NCBI GenBank assembly: GCA_001792895.1
Contig: MARA01000012.1
Coordinates: forward strand, 868,001 to 932,000
DNA: 64,000 nt
From: Lentinus brumalis
Taxonomy: Eukaryota > Basidiomycota > Agaricomycetes > Polyporales > Polyporaceae
Reading direction: 5' to 3'
Part shown: positions 31,344 to 43,400 of the stretch, piece by piece
How positions within the stretch are numbered: the first letter of the stretch is position 1
Layout of the letters: the number at the start of each line of letters is the position of its first letter
The notes under the pieces: model-generated
What the model saw: only the letters and a program-made list of their open reading frames with translations
The model's database searches: none
Told to the model about the DNA's origin: nothing
Translations under genes and position numbers: made by a program

Positions 31344-32709
31344 ATGGGCTACAACTTCGACCCGGAGCTCGCTGCAGCTCTCGCCGCCAACCCGGCCTTC
31401 ACTCAACCGCCGCCGCCGCCGCCTGCTGGAGTCTCCCAATGGGAGTGGGCGCGACAGCTGGCGAAGGTGGCGCTCGCGCCGTGGGCTGAGCATTTCAAAG
31501 CGAAGCTCCCCGACTGTGAGTGCTCCCCAAATCTGCGGTGGGGGACAGGCCTGCTGACAGGGCGACAGCGTCGCAGTACATCGTGTCTGACAAGCGTGTG
31601 CCCGTAGAGGGCCCGAGTGGAGAGATCACGCTCAGGTATATCAGACCGTCTGGCGGCGACGAAGAGACGTTTCCGGTCCTTGTCTGGTGGCATGGAGGAG
31701 GTGAGGATTATCGCGCGCGAGCCTCCCGCTGTCTACGGTCGATTGACCGCAGCTTGTTCTGTTCATAGGATGGGCGATCGGGGACCTGGACATGGACGAC
31801 AACCATTTGCGAACGATAGCTGTGGAACTGAAGCTCGCCATCGTGAACGTGGACTACCGGTTCGTGCCTCCCCGTCCTTGGCGCTTGGGTCTCCATGAAC
31901 CATGATGCCATCTCTTTCCAGGCTTTCCCCGGAGTTCCAGTTCCCGACGCCGTTCGAGGACTGTTACACCGCGCTGAAATGGGTACGGGGGATTGACCTC
32001 TTTGCATTGCATGCGCATGATTGACGTCTCTGCAGGTAGCTGAGAACGCAGCTGAGCTTCACATCGACCTTAAGAAAGGCTTCCTCGTCGGGGGCGACTC
32101 TGCTGGAGGCAACATGTCCGCCGCCATCGCTCTCAAGGCGCGCGACGACCCGTTCTTCGCAGGGCGTCAGCTCACAGGACAGTACTTGCGCGAGCCCGCC
32201 GTCGCCGCACCTGGTGGCCACCCGGAGAAGTACAAAGCAGAGATCAAGTCGTTCGACAAGTACACGGACACGCCCCTGCTCAACAGGGAGCTTGTGATGC
32301 GCTACTTCGGTGCGTGTCATGTAGTACCCTCCGTGCTCCGCCGCTGGCAGTGTCTGACCGACTTTTGCAGAGGCATACGCTCCCCCGCCCTACGACTTGC
32401 GCGTGTCCCCGATAGGAGCAAGCTCTTATGCCGGGCTGCCCCCTGCTTTCATCCAGATCCAGGAATTCGACCCGGTCCATGACGACGGACCCTTGTATGA
32501 GAGGGTCTTGCGCGAGGCGGGCGTACCGGTGAAACTCATCGAGTAAGTTGTTGCCTCCCAATCTTTGATAGGCTGTCTTTTGACAAAAGTACAGATACGC
32601 GGGCTGCTTGCACGGCTTCCACTATTCATTCCCGACCATTTCGGCTGCAGTCAAGCTCGACCGCGATACTAGGGACGGGCTCCGGTGGCTGCTGAGTCAG
32701 AGCAAGTAG
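31344..32709 (+). CDS. Alpha/beta hydrolase (HSL type), copy 2
   Basis: Seven exons: 31344-31515, 31569-31700, 31769-31859, 31922-31982, 32036-32309, 32371-32542 and 32595-32709. All phases join without a stop, giving about 338 residues. The N terminus FDPELAAALAANPAFTQ leads into six Pro and AGVSQWEWARQLAK. VLVWWHGGGWAIGDLDMDD holds the oxyanion HGGG; GGDSAGGNMSAAIALKA holds the nucleophile Ser; IQEFDPVHDDG the Asp; and CLHGFHYSFPTISAAVKLD the His. All catalytic residues of the hormone-sensitive-lipase group are present. There is no signal peptide, so a cytosolic esterase is expected; the substrate is unknown. It is the intact paralog of 25616-26977. Confidence 0.9.
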
Positions 32710-33639
32710 GACATGGTGGATATCTGCTTTCCAAGTGCTGCGGAATGTTGCTCTCAGAGAGATGTACCGAACTCCATTGAAGGGACGTCATGTGCTTAGG
32801 GAGCTAAGTACCACCGGAGATTATGTATTGTATGGGTATCTTTACCACAGTGGCAATGTGCACCAGACTGCCGTCAGTTCACCAGGATAACCGCGCCTTA
32901 CGACCATCCGGGTTGAGGTGAGCGATCTTACATACCTTTACAGGTGGTGGCGGACTAAGTACGACAGGGAAGACGCCTAGCCGAGGTAAACCGTGACACC
33001 TGCTAGTGCAGCACCGGCCAAGGTCGGGGTTCCGGTGAACGTCGCATGGTGTACTTTACACGAGTACGATTGCGCTCGCACTCGGTAGGTTCTGGTGACT
33101 TTGATTATACCGCCTAGCTCAATCATGAACCTAGATTGCGTGAGGGTGGACCTGGGGTGGACCAATCGGCGATTAGGGGTAGGGAACTTGAAGAATATCT
33201 CTCACATTGACCGGTTTCACCACGAGAGCCAGGTGTCCAACCAGCTCGAAAGCGACACCTGGTCAGTTCGGTCTTGGTCGGCGAGAAGAGCAAGCTCGCG
33301 TGCGTGAGGCGCCCCACGTGATCGTGACGGGGGCGCGTTGAATAGACGCCTGCGAGTCTTGCGCCATCGCGTGCAGGAGGGAGCTTAGCAGAGCTGCTTA
33401 TCCATCTCTTACACACCTCCACCGTACCCCGTCGTGCTCTGTCCACGGCTTCCTATAATAACCCCAGCCCTGGCTTCCCCATCGATAATCCTCCGTCTCC
33501 CCTCCCGCCTTTCTACATCCCGCACAACCATTGCGTCCCGTCGCCTCTTCCAGGTCAGTCTCCTGCCTCACTGTATGCGTCCTCGCTGACCCGGACTGCG
33601 CAGATCACCCGCACGCTATCTACAGGTAGCACTGTCAAG
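32710..33639. other. Intergenic region and glutathione reductase leader
   Basis: Contains a 9-bp inverted pair (CCAGGTGTC at 33229, GACACCTGG at 33254). A TATAATAA match at 33454 lies about 190 bp before the reductase ATG. An untranslated-leader intron at 33554-33603 (GTCAGT...GCGCAG) is likely. Confidence 0.5.
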
Positions 33640-35667
33640 ATGCCCCCCGTCACGAAACCCGGTCAGGAGAAGTATGACATCGTCTTCATTGGTGGAGGCA
33701 GTGGAGGTGTTGCCGGCTCGGTGAGTTTTCTCTTCTCTCTCGCGAATGCTGGTGACTTCCGCCCCGTACCTTCTGTTGAACACTTTAGCCTGTGGTCGCG
33801 TCATGCTCGTATGACCGCGCCGCGAACAAGACGGACTCATGTGCGCGGCGCGACCAGTTACTTGCTCAAGAGAGGCAATGTCACTCGCGTGAACTTGGCT
33901 AGAGGTCAATGACGCTCATTCCATAGCACCACTCTCGTCTGCGCGCCGCAGACGTGTCATCGTGCCCATGTCAGTTCTACACATGTCGACTGCAGCGTGA
34001 ATGCGCTGCGCGCGGTACACATGAACTGCACTAGGACATGCTTGAGGCGTGATTTCGAATAGCTGCCGGTGCTGACATGTTGCATAGCGCAGGGCTGCTT
34101 CCTACGGCGCGAAGGTTGCTCTTGTCGAGGTTACCGAGAAACTCGGCGGCACCTGCGTGAATGTCGGTACGTGGCACCAAGGAGTACTCACACGCGCTGC
34201 TACTCACTATTCTGCTTTGCAGGATGCGTACCTAAGAAAGTACGCGCATACATGCACTTCTCTACCCCTCCCATCTCATATCACCTCAGATCATGTGGCA
34301 TGCGGCCGACATCGCGGAGAAGATCCGCCATGCAGAAGGCTACCAGTTCAAGGGCCCTGGAGTTGGCGCCCCGCAGTTCTCCTGGTCGACCTTCAAGCCT
34401 CAGCGCGACGCATACATCCGGAAGCTGAATGGCATCTACGACAACAACGTCTCGAAAGAGAACGTCGAGTACCATCACGGCCACGCTAAGGTGCTGTCGC
34501 CCTCGACCGTGGAGATCACGCGCCCCGACGGCTCGAAGTATACTCTCAACACCTCGCATATCTGCGTCGCGACTGGCGGCCGCCCGACCATCCCCAGTGA
34601 GGATGAGATCCCCGGCGCTAGCCTGGGTATCAACTCGGATGGCTTCTTCGACCTCGAGGAGCAGCCGAAGCGCGTCGCGGTCGTCGGCGCGGGCTACATC
34701 GCGGTCGAGCTCGCGGGTGTCTTCCACACGCTGGGCAGCGAGGTCACGATGCTCATTCGCGGCGAAACCGTGCTCCGCACGTTCGACCCCACGCTCGGGG
34801 AGACGCTCACGAACTGGATGAAGCACACAGGGATCAACTTCCGCCACGGCTCCAAGGTCAAGAAGGTCGAGGGCACCAAGGGTCAGCCGCTCACGGTGCA
34901 CCTCGCGAGCGGGGAGAAGCTCGAGGTCGACTGCCTCCTGTGGGCGATTGGCCGGCACGCGAACACGGAGAACCTTGGCCTGGAGGAGCTGGGCATCAAG
35001 CTGGACCAGAAGGGCAACGTCGTTGTGGACGAGTACCAGGAGACTGGTGTCCCTGGTATCACCGCGCTCGGCGACGTTGCGGGCAAGGCTCTGCTCACGC
35101 CTGTCGCCATTGCGGCTGCCCGTCGGCTGTCGAACCGTCTCTTCGGGCCCGAGAAGTTCAGGCAGCAGAAGCTGGACTACGAGAACATCCCGACCGTCGT
35201 CTTCTCGTGCGTCTTCTCTCCTCTTTTTCTCCGTCCTCGATCTCGACTGAGTGCTTGACTGCACAGACACCCGACGATCGGCACGGTTGGCCTTACGGAG
35301 CCCGAGGCGCGCAAGAAGTACGGCGACGAGAACATCAAGATCTACAAGTCGTCCTTCCGCGCGCTGTACTTCTCGATGCTGCCCGAGGAGCACAAGGAGC
35401 CGTCCGTGTACAAGGTGATCTGCGCGGGGCCGGAAGAGCGCGTCGTCGGCATCCACATCATCGGCCAGGGCTCGGACGAGATCATGCAGGGCTTCGGCGT
35501 CGCGGTCAAGATGGGCGCGACGAAGGAGGACCTCGACAACTGCGTCGCCATCCACCCGACGTCTGCGGAAGGTGCGTTCACGCTCACATTATGCCGTCCG
35601 TGCATGGAGTGGACGAGTGCTGACGTGGGTATGTTTCGTTGTTGCAGAGTTGGTTACGCTCCGGTGA
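33640..35667 (+). CDS. GLR1: Glutathione reductase
   Basis: NADPH-dependent flavoenzyme that reduces glutathione disulfide. Six coding exons: 33640-33720, 34088-34166, 34223-34239, 34290-35206, 35267-35571 and 35648-35667; 472 residues. FAD-binding [16 protein letters not shown] near the N terminus; redox motif [13 protein letters not shown] spans three exons; NADPH-binding [18 protein letters not shown] block [20 protein letters not shown]; and the dimer-interface catalytic His-Glu pair in [13 protein letters not shown] at the very end. Exon 3 is only 17 nt and carries the second redox Cys. Intron 1 is 368 nt, long for this genome. The start is the first in-frame ATG; an in-frame upstream extension lacks ATG (see findings). 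The reductase acts in the cytosol and usually also mitochondria. Confidence 0.95.
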
Positions 35668-38142
35668 AGAGCAGGGATACACATCCGGTGTCGTCATTGC
35701 GTTGACGCCACCATGGAGGGCACGGAAGCACAGATGGTTCAGAAGCACGATAGAGTTGTAACAGTACTGCGGTATACACTTGGTTTTCCAGCTCCACCGC
35801 GTCTACATCCGTCGGCCTTGGTACTGTATGTATCATCGCTGCAGGCTCCATGGATCCAAGACTCCCCTGGGACCCCGGGAACCGAAATCAGTCAACTCTC
35901 GAGTGGAGTCGAGAGCGAACATGTCTGCGGTAGGAAGAAGATTGCATTGCCAAAAGCGAGCGCGAAAACTAGCTATGTAGGAGCACGGAGGAGTACACTG
36001 TAAAAGCTGCACCGCCGTGCATGTCTAGATGTATACTGTACGAACGGAGCAGTGCTAGCGACGACGTGCGCCCTCAAGTAGTAAGTAGTGAGAACGGCGC
36101 GACGGATGCCCAAGACGCGGATGATATAGATGTAAGAGACAAGAGGCAAGGGGGGCGGCGAGAGTCATGTATGTATGTGCCCCTCATGCATGGGGCGGTG
36201 CAGTGCGGTGCGGTGCAGGCTATACGATACGATGTACGGGGTGCCAAGTCGATTCCATTCTGGGGTGCAAGCCCGAGCGGGACAGGGGAAACGAAAACGC
36301 GACGTACGGGAATGAAGGAGCGACGGGGGAGCTCGGGGAGCGGAAGAAAGAAAAGGGGGACTTCCGGGAATCCAAGACATCTGCATCATGAACAACGATA
36401 TGGATATGGGCATGCGGAGAGGGGGTGGCGGGATGGAGACGCAGCTGGAGGACGCAGGCCAAACCAGACCGATATCGCGGTGGTTGACGATGACGAGGTT
36501 CCAATGACCAAAAACAAAAAACCAAAGAGATCCAATATCCGGATTCCGCAAGGACCGACAGAGAACTAAGTAACTGCGCTATGGTACACACTATCGCTAG
36601 CACTGACTATGTAGGGGCATTCCAGCGGGGGATATATCCGACGTAGTGGAGGCAGGCCGAGAGGTGGGGGATGTGACAACGGATTCCACAAATGAGAGAC
36701 GATAAAGCGGACCCAGGGAAAAAGAAAAGGATGCGAGTTGAGAGTTGAGAGTTGAGAGTTGGAAGGTTCGGTGCGGGCTACGATGCGCTGATGCACAAGA
36801 CGCGATATAGGGGAGCAAGGGAAGGAGGGGGATGGAAATGGAGAGATGGATGCACGAGCACGAGCACAAGCACAAGCATTATACTGGTACGAGCGATAGG
36901 CGCCGCTGCTGCCCGGGATATTATGTATGTATGTAGGAGCGTCCGTGGTACTCCGAGCGAGGCGCGGGGCGCGGGGCAGCGGGGACTAGAGCCTGCGGGA
37001 GGCCATACGGTATACGGTATGGACGGCGATGCTGGGGGAACAGGGAACGGTCGATGGAGTACACTGTACAGCGTGCGGGAGCAGCGATATGGGGATGAGA
37101 AGGATAAGTCAAGAGTCAAGAGTCAAGTGGCGGGGAGGGACGCGCGGAGCGTTTGTGCCTGTGCGGCTTTTGACCAGCGGAGCTGCTGCTGGTGGGGGTT
37201 TCATGCGGCGAGAGTAAGGGGGGGGGGAGGTGACAAGAGTGAAAATACATGCATGGGGTGGGAGAGAGTTTGGGCGATAGGGAGGGGGGCAAGAAGGGAG
37301 AGCGCACGAGAACCAATATATGCACAGGCGAACGCGAAGATTATTCCAGCCGGACAATAGGTCGATGGCGGACGACGAGGTACGTAACTTATTTCAACGA
37401 CGCAAGAGGAGAAGGGGGCTGCGGACCGGAAGACGACGAGTGGAAGGAGACGCAGAACGGGGAGCGACAGGACAGGACGTCGAGGCACGCTTTTGAGGCT
37501 GACTGCACACGTCCAGCGGCGATACAGCGGGCGAGAGGTGATCGGGAGCAGGAGCGATAGATTGAAATGGGAGGATGCGGGGAGCCGGTATATGACAACG
37601 AGGACAGCGCGAGGAGCCCGAGAGATCCGAGGAACGACGACGAACGAGGAACAAAGAGGCCGATGCGGGGAGGTAGGAGTAGATATAATGTAAGAGCAGG
37701 CAGAGGCAATCGCAAGCAAACGACATGGCACGGCGTCCCCGCGCGCGCGACAGTGCAGTACCCCCGTTTCCAGTTTCCAGTTTCCACCGCCCCACCCGCC
37801 AGACGCGACTAGTGCGCGCCCCACCGTGGGCCACACACACACACGCGCTGGAATCTGGGAGAGGCCGCGTACAGTCTCGGGTCATCGTCACGGGAGGCGC
37901 GGACGTAGCGCCAGCTGATGCGTCCATAATGCGTGGACTGTGTATGGTGCGATGCGGGGGTGCAAAGTCTGGGCAGGGTGCCGTACAGTGCACGCGCATC
38001 GCGCGTGCCTGTGACGGGGGGCGTATATATCATGACGAGGTCGGCGCAGCTTGAGCAGTACCATATATGCGGGGTCGGATGGGGGGGGGACGGGAGACGA
38101 GACGGGGGAACCGGGGCAGGGAGCGCATACAGGACCGTTCCA
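35668..38142. other. Low-complexity intergenic region
   Basis: About 2.5 kb between two convergent genes. It is purine-rich on the + strand and has many short tandem repeats: GAGTTGA x4 at 36733-36760, CACGAG/CACAAG at 36852-36875, GAGTCAA x3 at 37111-37130, ATGTATGT at 36923 and (AC)n at 37833-37848. Long open frames here are antisense Ser/Pro-rich artefacts of base bias. I call no gene. Confidence 0.5.
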
Positions 38143-40434
38143 TCACTCGGCTGCTGGCGTCCCCACCGCCCCCTGGTCCTCCTTGTCCTTGTGGTGTCTC
38201 GCGATCTTCTCCACGCCCGCACCAAGCGCAGTCAGCCGACTCCGCTCCTGGAGGATCGCACGAGCCAGGTCAGCATTGCCGCACACGAAGACAAAGACAA
38301 AGAACTCACCAGCTCCTCCTCCTCCTCCTCATCGTCCTCGTCGTGCCCGAATCCGCCCTCAGTCTCCTTGGGGCTCTCCTCTTCGTCCGCATCGTCGCTC
38401 GTGCTGCTCATCGCACTTGCGCCACTGCTGCTCACGCTCTCGCGCTCCGCAGCCTCCGGTGCACCATCGCTCTCCGTACGCAACAGCGCGGTGGAGGATA
38501 CAGGTGTGCTCTCCTCCGATACCACGTTGGACGGAGAGCTGACGGGCATCGCGTGCGCTGCATCGGCGCTTTCGCGCCGCTCCACAAAGGGCATCGACAG
38601 CGTGTGTTGGTGGCCGTGGTGGTGATGTGAGTGCGAATGCGAATGCGAGTGGGAGAGGTGATGCCGGTGGTGTGAGTGGGAGTTGGCGGGGATGGTGATG
38701 GCCTGGGTGATGTGCTCAAGCTTGGGGGTGTCGGGGGCGAGCGGCGTGCCGGGCGCCGAGGCAGGTAGTGGGATGGCAGACGGGTCCGCCGGTGCGTCCT
38801 CAGTCTCCTGCTTCGCAGCCTCACCATCGTCCTTCTGCTCCTCGGCTGGTGCCGCCACGTCCGCTTCGCCTTCCTGCGCTGCCGTCGCCGCACCCGCCTC
38901 TTTCGCTTTCGCCTTCGCCTCAGCCTCCGCCTTCTCGCGCGCTTCCCGCTCCTTCCGTTCTCTCTCGCGCTGTTCCCGTCTTCGCTTAACCCACGCCGTG
39001 CCGCTACCGTCATCTTCGTCCGCCGTCTTGCGTGCGAGCCCGGCGGCATCGTCGCCGGCCTGCACCCTAGACCACATCGAGTTCTGGCCGGACGTGTTCT
39101 TCACCGAACCCATGCCGCCATACCCCACTCAACGAACTCAGGCTCGTCCGTCCTAAAAACGCAACAAAGTCAGCATACACCGACACCGCATCAACACGAA
39201 GAGGGAAACGGGGGACGTGGAGTGGGAAGCACAGATAAATAAAGGTGCGTGGCACATACCTGACGTTCGCGAACGGGTTCGCGTTCGGTTTCCGCCGTGC
39301 GCCGTACACACGCCCGTTCAGCATCCTCTGCTGCTTCCTCCCACCGTTCGTGACGACCACCGGGTGCTGCGCCTTCGACTTCTTGTCGTCCTTGCCGGAG
39401 AGCGACGTCAGGCTCTGCGTCCGGCCCAGGGGCACGCCCCCGCTGCTCGAACCACCCCCGAAGAGCATATGCCGCTTCTTCTTGCTGACGGGCAGCACGC
39501 TGTTCGGGCCGCCCTCGGACGTCCAGCGGTGCAGCGGGGCGCCAAAGTCGGAGTCGCGCCGCTCGCGGGTGAGGCTCGCGTCGCGGCTCACGCTGCTGTT
39601 GCGGCTGCTGGCGGAGAGGAAGGAGGAGCTGCGGCCGCGCTGGGCCTCGCCGTTCATAGACGCCGTCTCCTCGCGCGAGAACGTGCGTGCGAGGGGCGAC
39701 TTTGTGGATGCGTTGTGGGAGCGGCTGAAGAAGGGCTTGAGCATCTTGGAGAGCTTGCCGGACTTGCGCGGGGACTCGGGCACGGAGAGGGAGAGGGAGA
39801 GCGGGGGGAGAGCGGTGGATTGCGAGGCCATGTCCCACTCCTGGCCGACATCAGATGGGCCGGAGGGCTGTGATTGCTGCATGCCTGGGTCGCTGGAGTC
39901 TGCGGACGATGGGTCGAGCCCGAGAGCGTCGGTGGTTGGGAGTCCTCTCCGGGTCGCACATGGACTGGAGGGGACACTCTCGGGTAGAGGGCAGTTCACG
40001 GCCGCTGCTAGGGCGGAGGACATGGCGAAGATGTGGTCGCCGGTGGTGCTGGGTCCGGCCTCGTCATCGTCGAGGAATACGGGCGGGAAATCCTCGTCTT
40101 CGTCGCGGCGGGGCTCTGGCAGTGGCGCGAATCGTATACGACGCACTGTGCCTGGGTTGGAGCCATGACGGGGCTTCGGATTTGGGTGGAGGTGAGCGTT
40201 GCGCGGTGCGGGGGAGCTGTGTGAGGGCCCTGGTGATGGGGAGGAGGAGGAGGAGAAGTAGTCGGAGACGTCACCGGGGGCGGAGGACGAGGCGGAGGAA
40301 GAAAGGGAGGAGTTGGATGGCACGAGGGCGGGGAGAGAGGCGGGGTGGTAGGCGGGGGATGCGGCGGGGGATGGGTTGAGGAGGATGCCTTGCCTCGGGG
40401 CCGGGGCGTATGTGTGGAGGAGGAGAGTTGCCAT
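38143..40434 (-). CDS. Ser-rich protein of unknown function, apparent frameshift
   Basis: Exon 1 40434-39260 starts MATLLLHTYAPAPRQGIL and is rich in Ser and Pro. It contains basic blocks (SPRKSGKLSKMLKPFFSRS; RKQQRMLNGRVYGARRKPNA). Exon 2 39152-38310 holds EFVEWG and GYGGMGSVKNTSGQNSMWSR, then a charged coiled-coil stretch (KRRREQRERERKEREAREKA), a His/Ser repeat near 38640-38690, and an acidic run (DEDDEEEEEE). Exon 3 38247-38143 ends GVEKIARHHKDKEDQGAVG and a stop. The frame of EFVEWG does not continue into GYGGMGSV: one G appears to be missing in the G run at 39123-39127. Because both sides are long and clean this may be an assembly error. Low-complexity regions suggest a phosphorylated regulatory protein, but I cannot name a family. 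Confidence 0.65.
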
Positions 40435-43400
40435 GCACTGCGAGATTCAGGATGCGTGTAGTCGGGGCAGAGGACGGGCAGAGAGGGAGGCAGGAGGAAG
40501 GGAGCGAATAGGATAAGTAGCCAAAGAACGAGCAGATAAAAGAAGATACAGTCACCGCCAGTGGCTCTCGCTCCCGCCCCTACCTCGATGCCAAGAACCA
40601 CCGCGCTCCCCGGGGTCCTGCCCTGCGCTTAACACGTGCGTCCATTACGTTCTCGCTCAACGCGCCTGCCCTCCGTCCGCCTTGCCCTCGTCCCCGCCCG
40701 CGTCCGTCGCCGACAGCCTGCGTCTCTGCGTTGTGTTCTGGTCTGTTCTCGTGCACTCTGCTAGTCGACACCAGCCCGTCTCCGCCAAGAAGACTCCGTT
40801 TCGTGTGAGGACGCCCCTAACGACGCCCAGTCGCTTTCGCAACTCTCCGTTTCACGTCCATCGCCTCTGCGCGCTCCTCGCATCTCAGATTCCCAGCATC
40901 ATCCATCTGCACGTCCCAGATCTCGCGACTCGACTCGACGCGTCTCCGGCCTTTTTCCTCCTCGACCGACCTTCTCCCGTCTGCTGTTCTCCTCCCGCCC
41001 CAGCTCCTGGCGGCGCACGACACAGATGTCTGTTATCGAGTGAGGACTGATATCGCGGAAGCAAACACATATCAGGCCTGGATTACCCCGCATACGCACA
41101 GCAACGATCGATCGACCAGTGCGCGTCCGGCCGGCGACCTTCCCTGCAGAGTCACCCGTCCGCCTCCCGCCCCCGAGCCCGCCTCCCGGTCCAGGCCCGT
41201 TGCGTGCCCCGCTCTCCGCCGCCGTCGATCACTTGACTGACGCTGCCCAGAACGGATGCGTCCCCGGTCTTGGCCCTCCTGGTCCGCTGATGCGCCTTCA
41301 GAAACGCTATTGGCTCGACGCCACCCCGCAGCTGCACTCACAGCCTTGCTACATACCTCTTGTTCTCTAGCCGCCAGCGCAGTACTAGTCAGCACTTCGT
41401 CATCTCCAAAGTCCGAGTCACGCTGCATCAGCTCCGGCGCAGAACTGGCAGTGGCAAGAGACTGTTGTCTTCCCTCGAGCCTTCCGTCCGCGCGATTTCT
41501 GCTGTGCGTCCCACAAATCACCGGCACTACTGAATGCATCGGGAATGAAACACAAGTGCAGCCCTCAATCCGGCCCCGGTCCCCCATCGCGATCGATCCG
41601 CGTGTTTGTGTCTGCGCGCATGCAAACTCCCACTAATCTCATCGTGGTCGCCCTTCTCGCAGGCTTGGATCGTAGCAGCTGACAGCGTGGGCGCATCTTC
41701 GTACCGCCGCCCCATTATCTCTTCGAGCGTCCAAGAATCAAGAATCGAGAATCAAGTTACACGTCGGAAGACGCACACTGCGCACCCTTCCTTTGTCTGG
41801 AACCGCATCTCGTGCGCTCTCACAGGCTACGCGGTGCCCCATTTTGCATCATCCAGCGCATTCATCGCTCGAGTGCACGGTGCCACCCCCGCAACCCTCA
41901 ACCGCACCGTCAATTCATCGGCTTCGTCCCGATGTACTCACTGTTCACTGTCCTCGAGGCCCGTACTCGCGGAGCTGGTCAACTCGCCGATACTCGCTCC
42001 AGGGCACGCTTGCAGCCTTGCACGGCCGCCAACCCGAAGCTCGCCGTCCCGCTGCCGTCTTCAGCACGAATCCTTCAGACAACCTACGGGCTGATACGCA
42101 CGCGTCACAGGGCCCGATCGAGGCGACGTCCATCGTATAGAAGCCCCGCTGCTGCCAGAAAGGCGACGCTCCTGCCGTACCACAAGTACCCAGCTCTCCG
42201 TGCGTACCCCGTTTGCATGTCGCCCGGGTGTCTAATAATAACCGTCTTGCATGTAGAGTACATTCGAATATGTTGGGTATTTTTGGCCTGCGTGTCGAGA
42301 GACGAGAGCGCGAGAGGTGTTCGGAGCAGAGCCGATGACAGCACCAGTCGAGACCTCTGAGTTCTTTTCGCCGCGAATGTCATCCGGCCTGACTTACTGA
42401 CAGTGGCACACGACGTCCGCAGCGCACAGAGTCACACGAGTGTACAGTTACAGTACGTATACATACGGCTCGGACGTCGCGGATGGACGCACAGCTGTGG
42501 CGAGTGCCCGGGTGCGCAGCCATCATTGGCACGAGTATGTATTGGTGAGTACTACTAGTACATCGATCGCGGTTGGATCCCCGTGTCCCTGCGATTTGCG
42601 CTCATATTTTCTGTTTTTGATCCAGTGGAGATCTGTAGTGCAGCTTCCAGATTCCAGAAAGCTCGTGCGCTCATGCATGCTGCCTCCTGCAGCCCAGCAG
42701 CCCAGCAGCCCAGCAGCGGGCGCGGTCGCGGTCGCGCATCCCGTGGCCTCGTGATGGACCCATACACGCCCATACAAAACGCTCCACATCTCGCTAGGCA
42801 ATCAAACCGCCCTCGACGTCCCGTAACGTCAGAAGTACCGTCTCCAATGTCCGGCGTACGCTACCGGTCAATGCTCCTCGGCGAGGATTCACGCGTCACG
42901 TTTCGCTCCGGCCTCCCGGAGCCCGTCATCGCTACGAGCGGTCGAGACTCGACCGGCCATGGCCGCCTTTCGCCCGAAGGAGCAAGCGCGAGCGCGAATG
43001 TGGACGCGTGCTCAGTGCTGTATGGACTTCCTCACCGGAGTCTGGCACGGCAGGTGGGCTTCCCGTCTTCCCTGCCCCCGATCCCGCAGGCGTTCTCCAT
43101 TGACAGCCAGAGTCCAGTCAGTCGTTCAGTGCACGCCCGATAGGCTCAAGCGTGACTGCGCACTTCGAGTCGGGACCACGGGTGCGCCATTTTTGCTGGG
43201 AGCAACTGGCCCATTGCTCCGGAAGAGCAGGCGATGGGTTCCTTCTGCCGCCAATCTCCGAGGCTCGGAGGGCGGAGGGGCTCGAGGAGGCTCGAGTCGA
43301 TTGCGGCCTCCAGCGTTGCCAGAGGATCTTGTAGGTCGCTTCTTGCAATTGGGATTGCGCTGGCGCCTGTTTTGCGTCCCGATTGAAGATGCGACGTCGA

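Noticed and set aside
34281..35555. 424-codon open frame antisense to glutathione reductase
   Set aside because: It mirrors the third-position GC bias of the reductase exon, is Arg/Asp/Leu-rich and has no family motif.
36021..37999. Overlapping open frames up to 213 codons in the region after glutathione reductase
   Set aside because: Purine-rich low-complexity sequence with tandem repeats; Ser/Pro-rich or Arg/Gly-rich translations on opposite strands.
39191..40379. Several open frames of 170-310 codons opposite the Ser-rich gene
   Set aside because: Complement of low-complexity Ser/Pro codons; they overlap each other and have no motif.
42690..42730. CRISPR-like spaced repeats
   Set aside because: Simple tandem CAGCCCAG units without spacers, in a eukaryotic genome.
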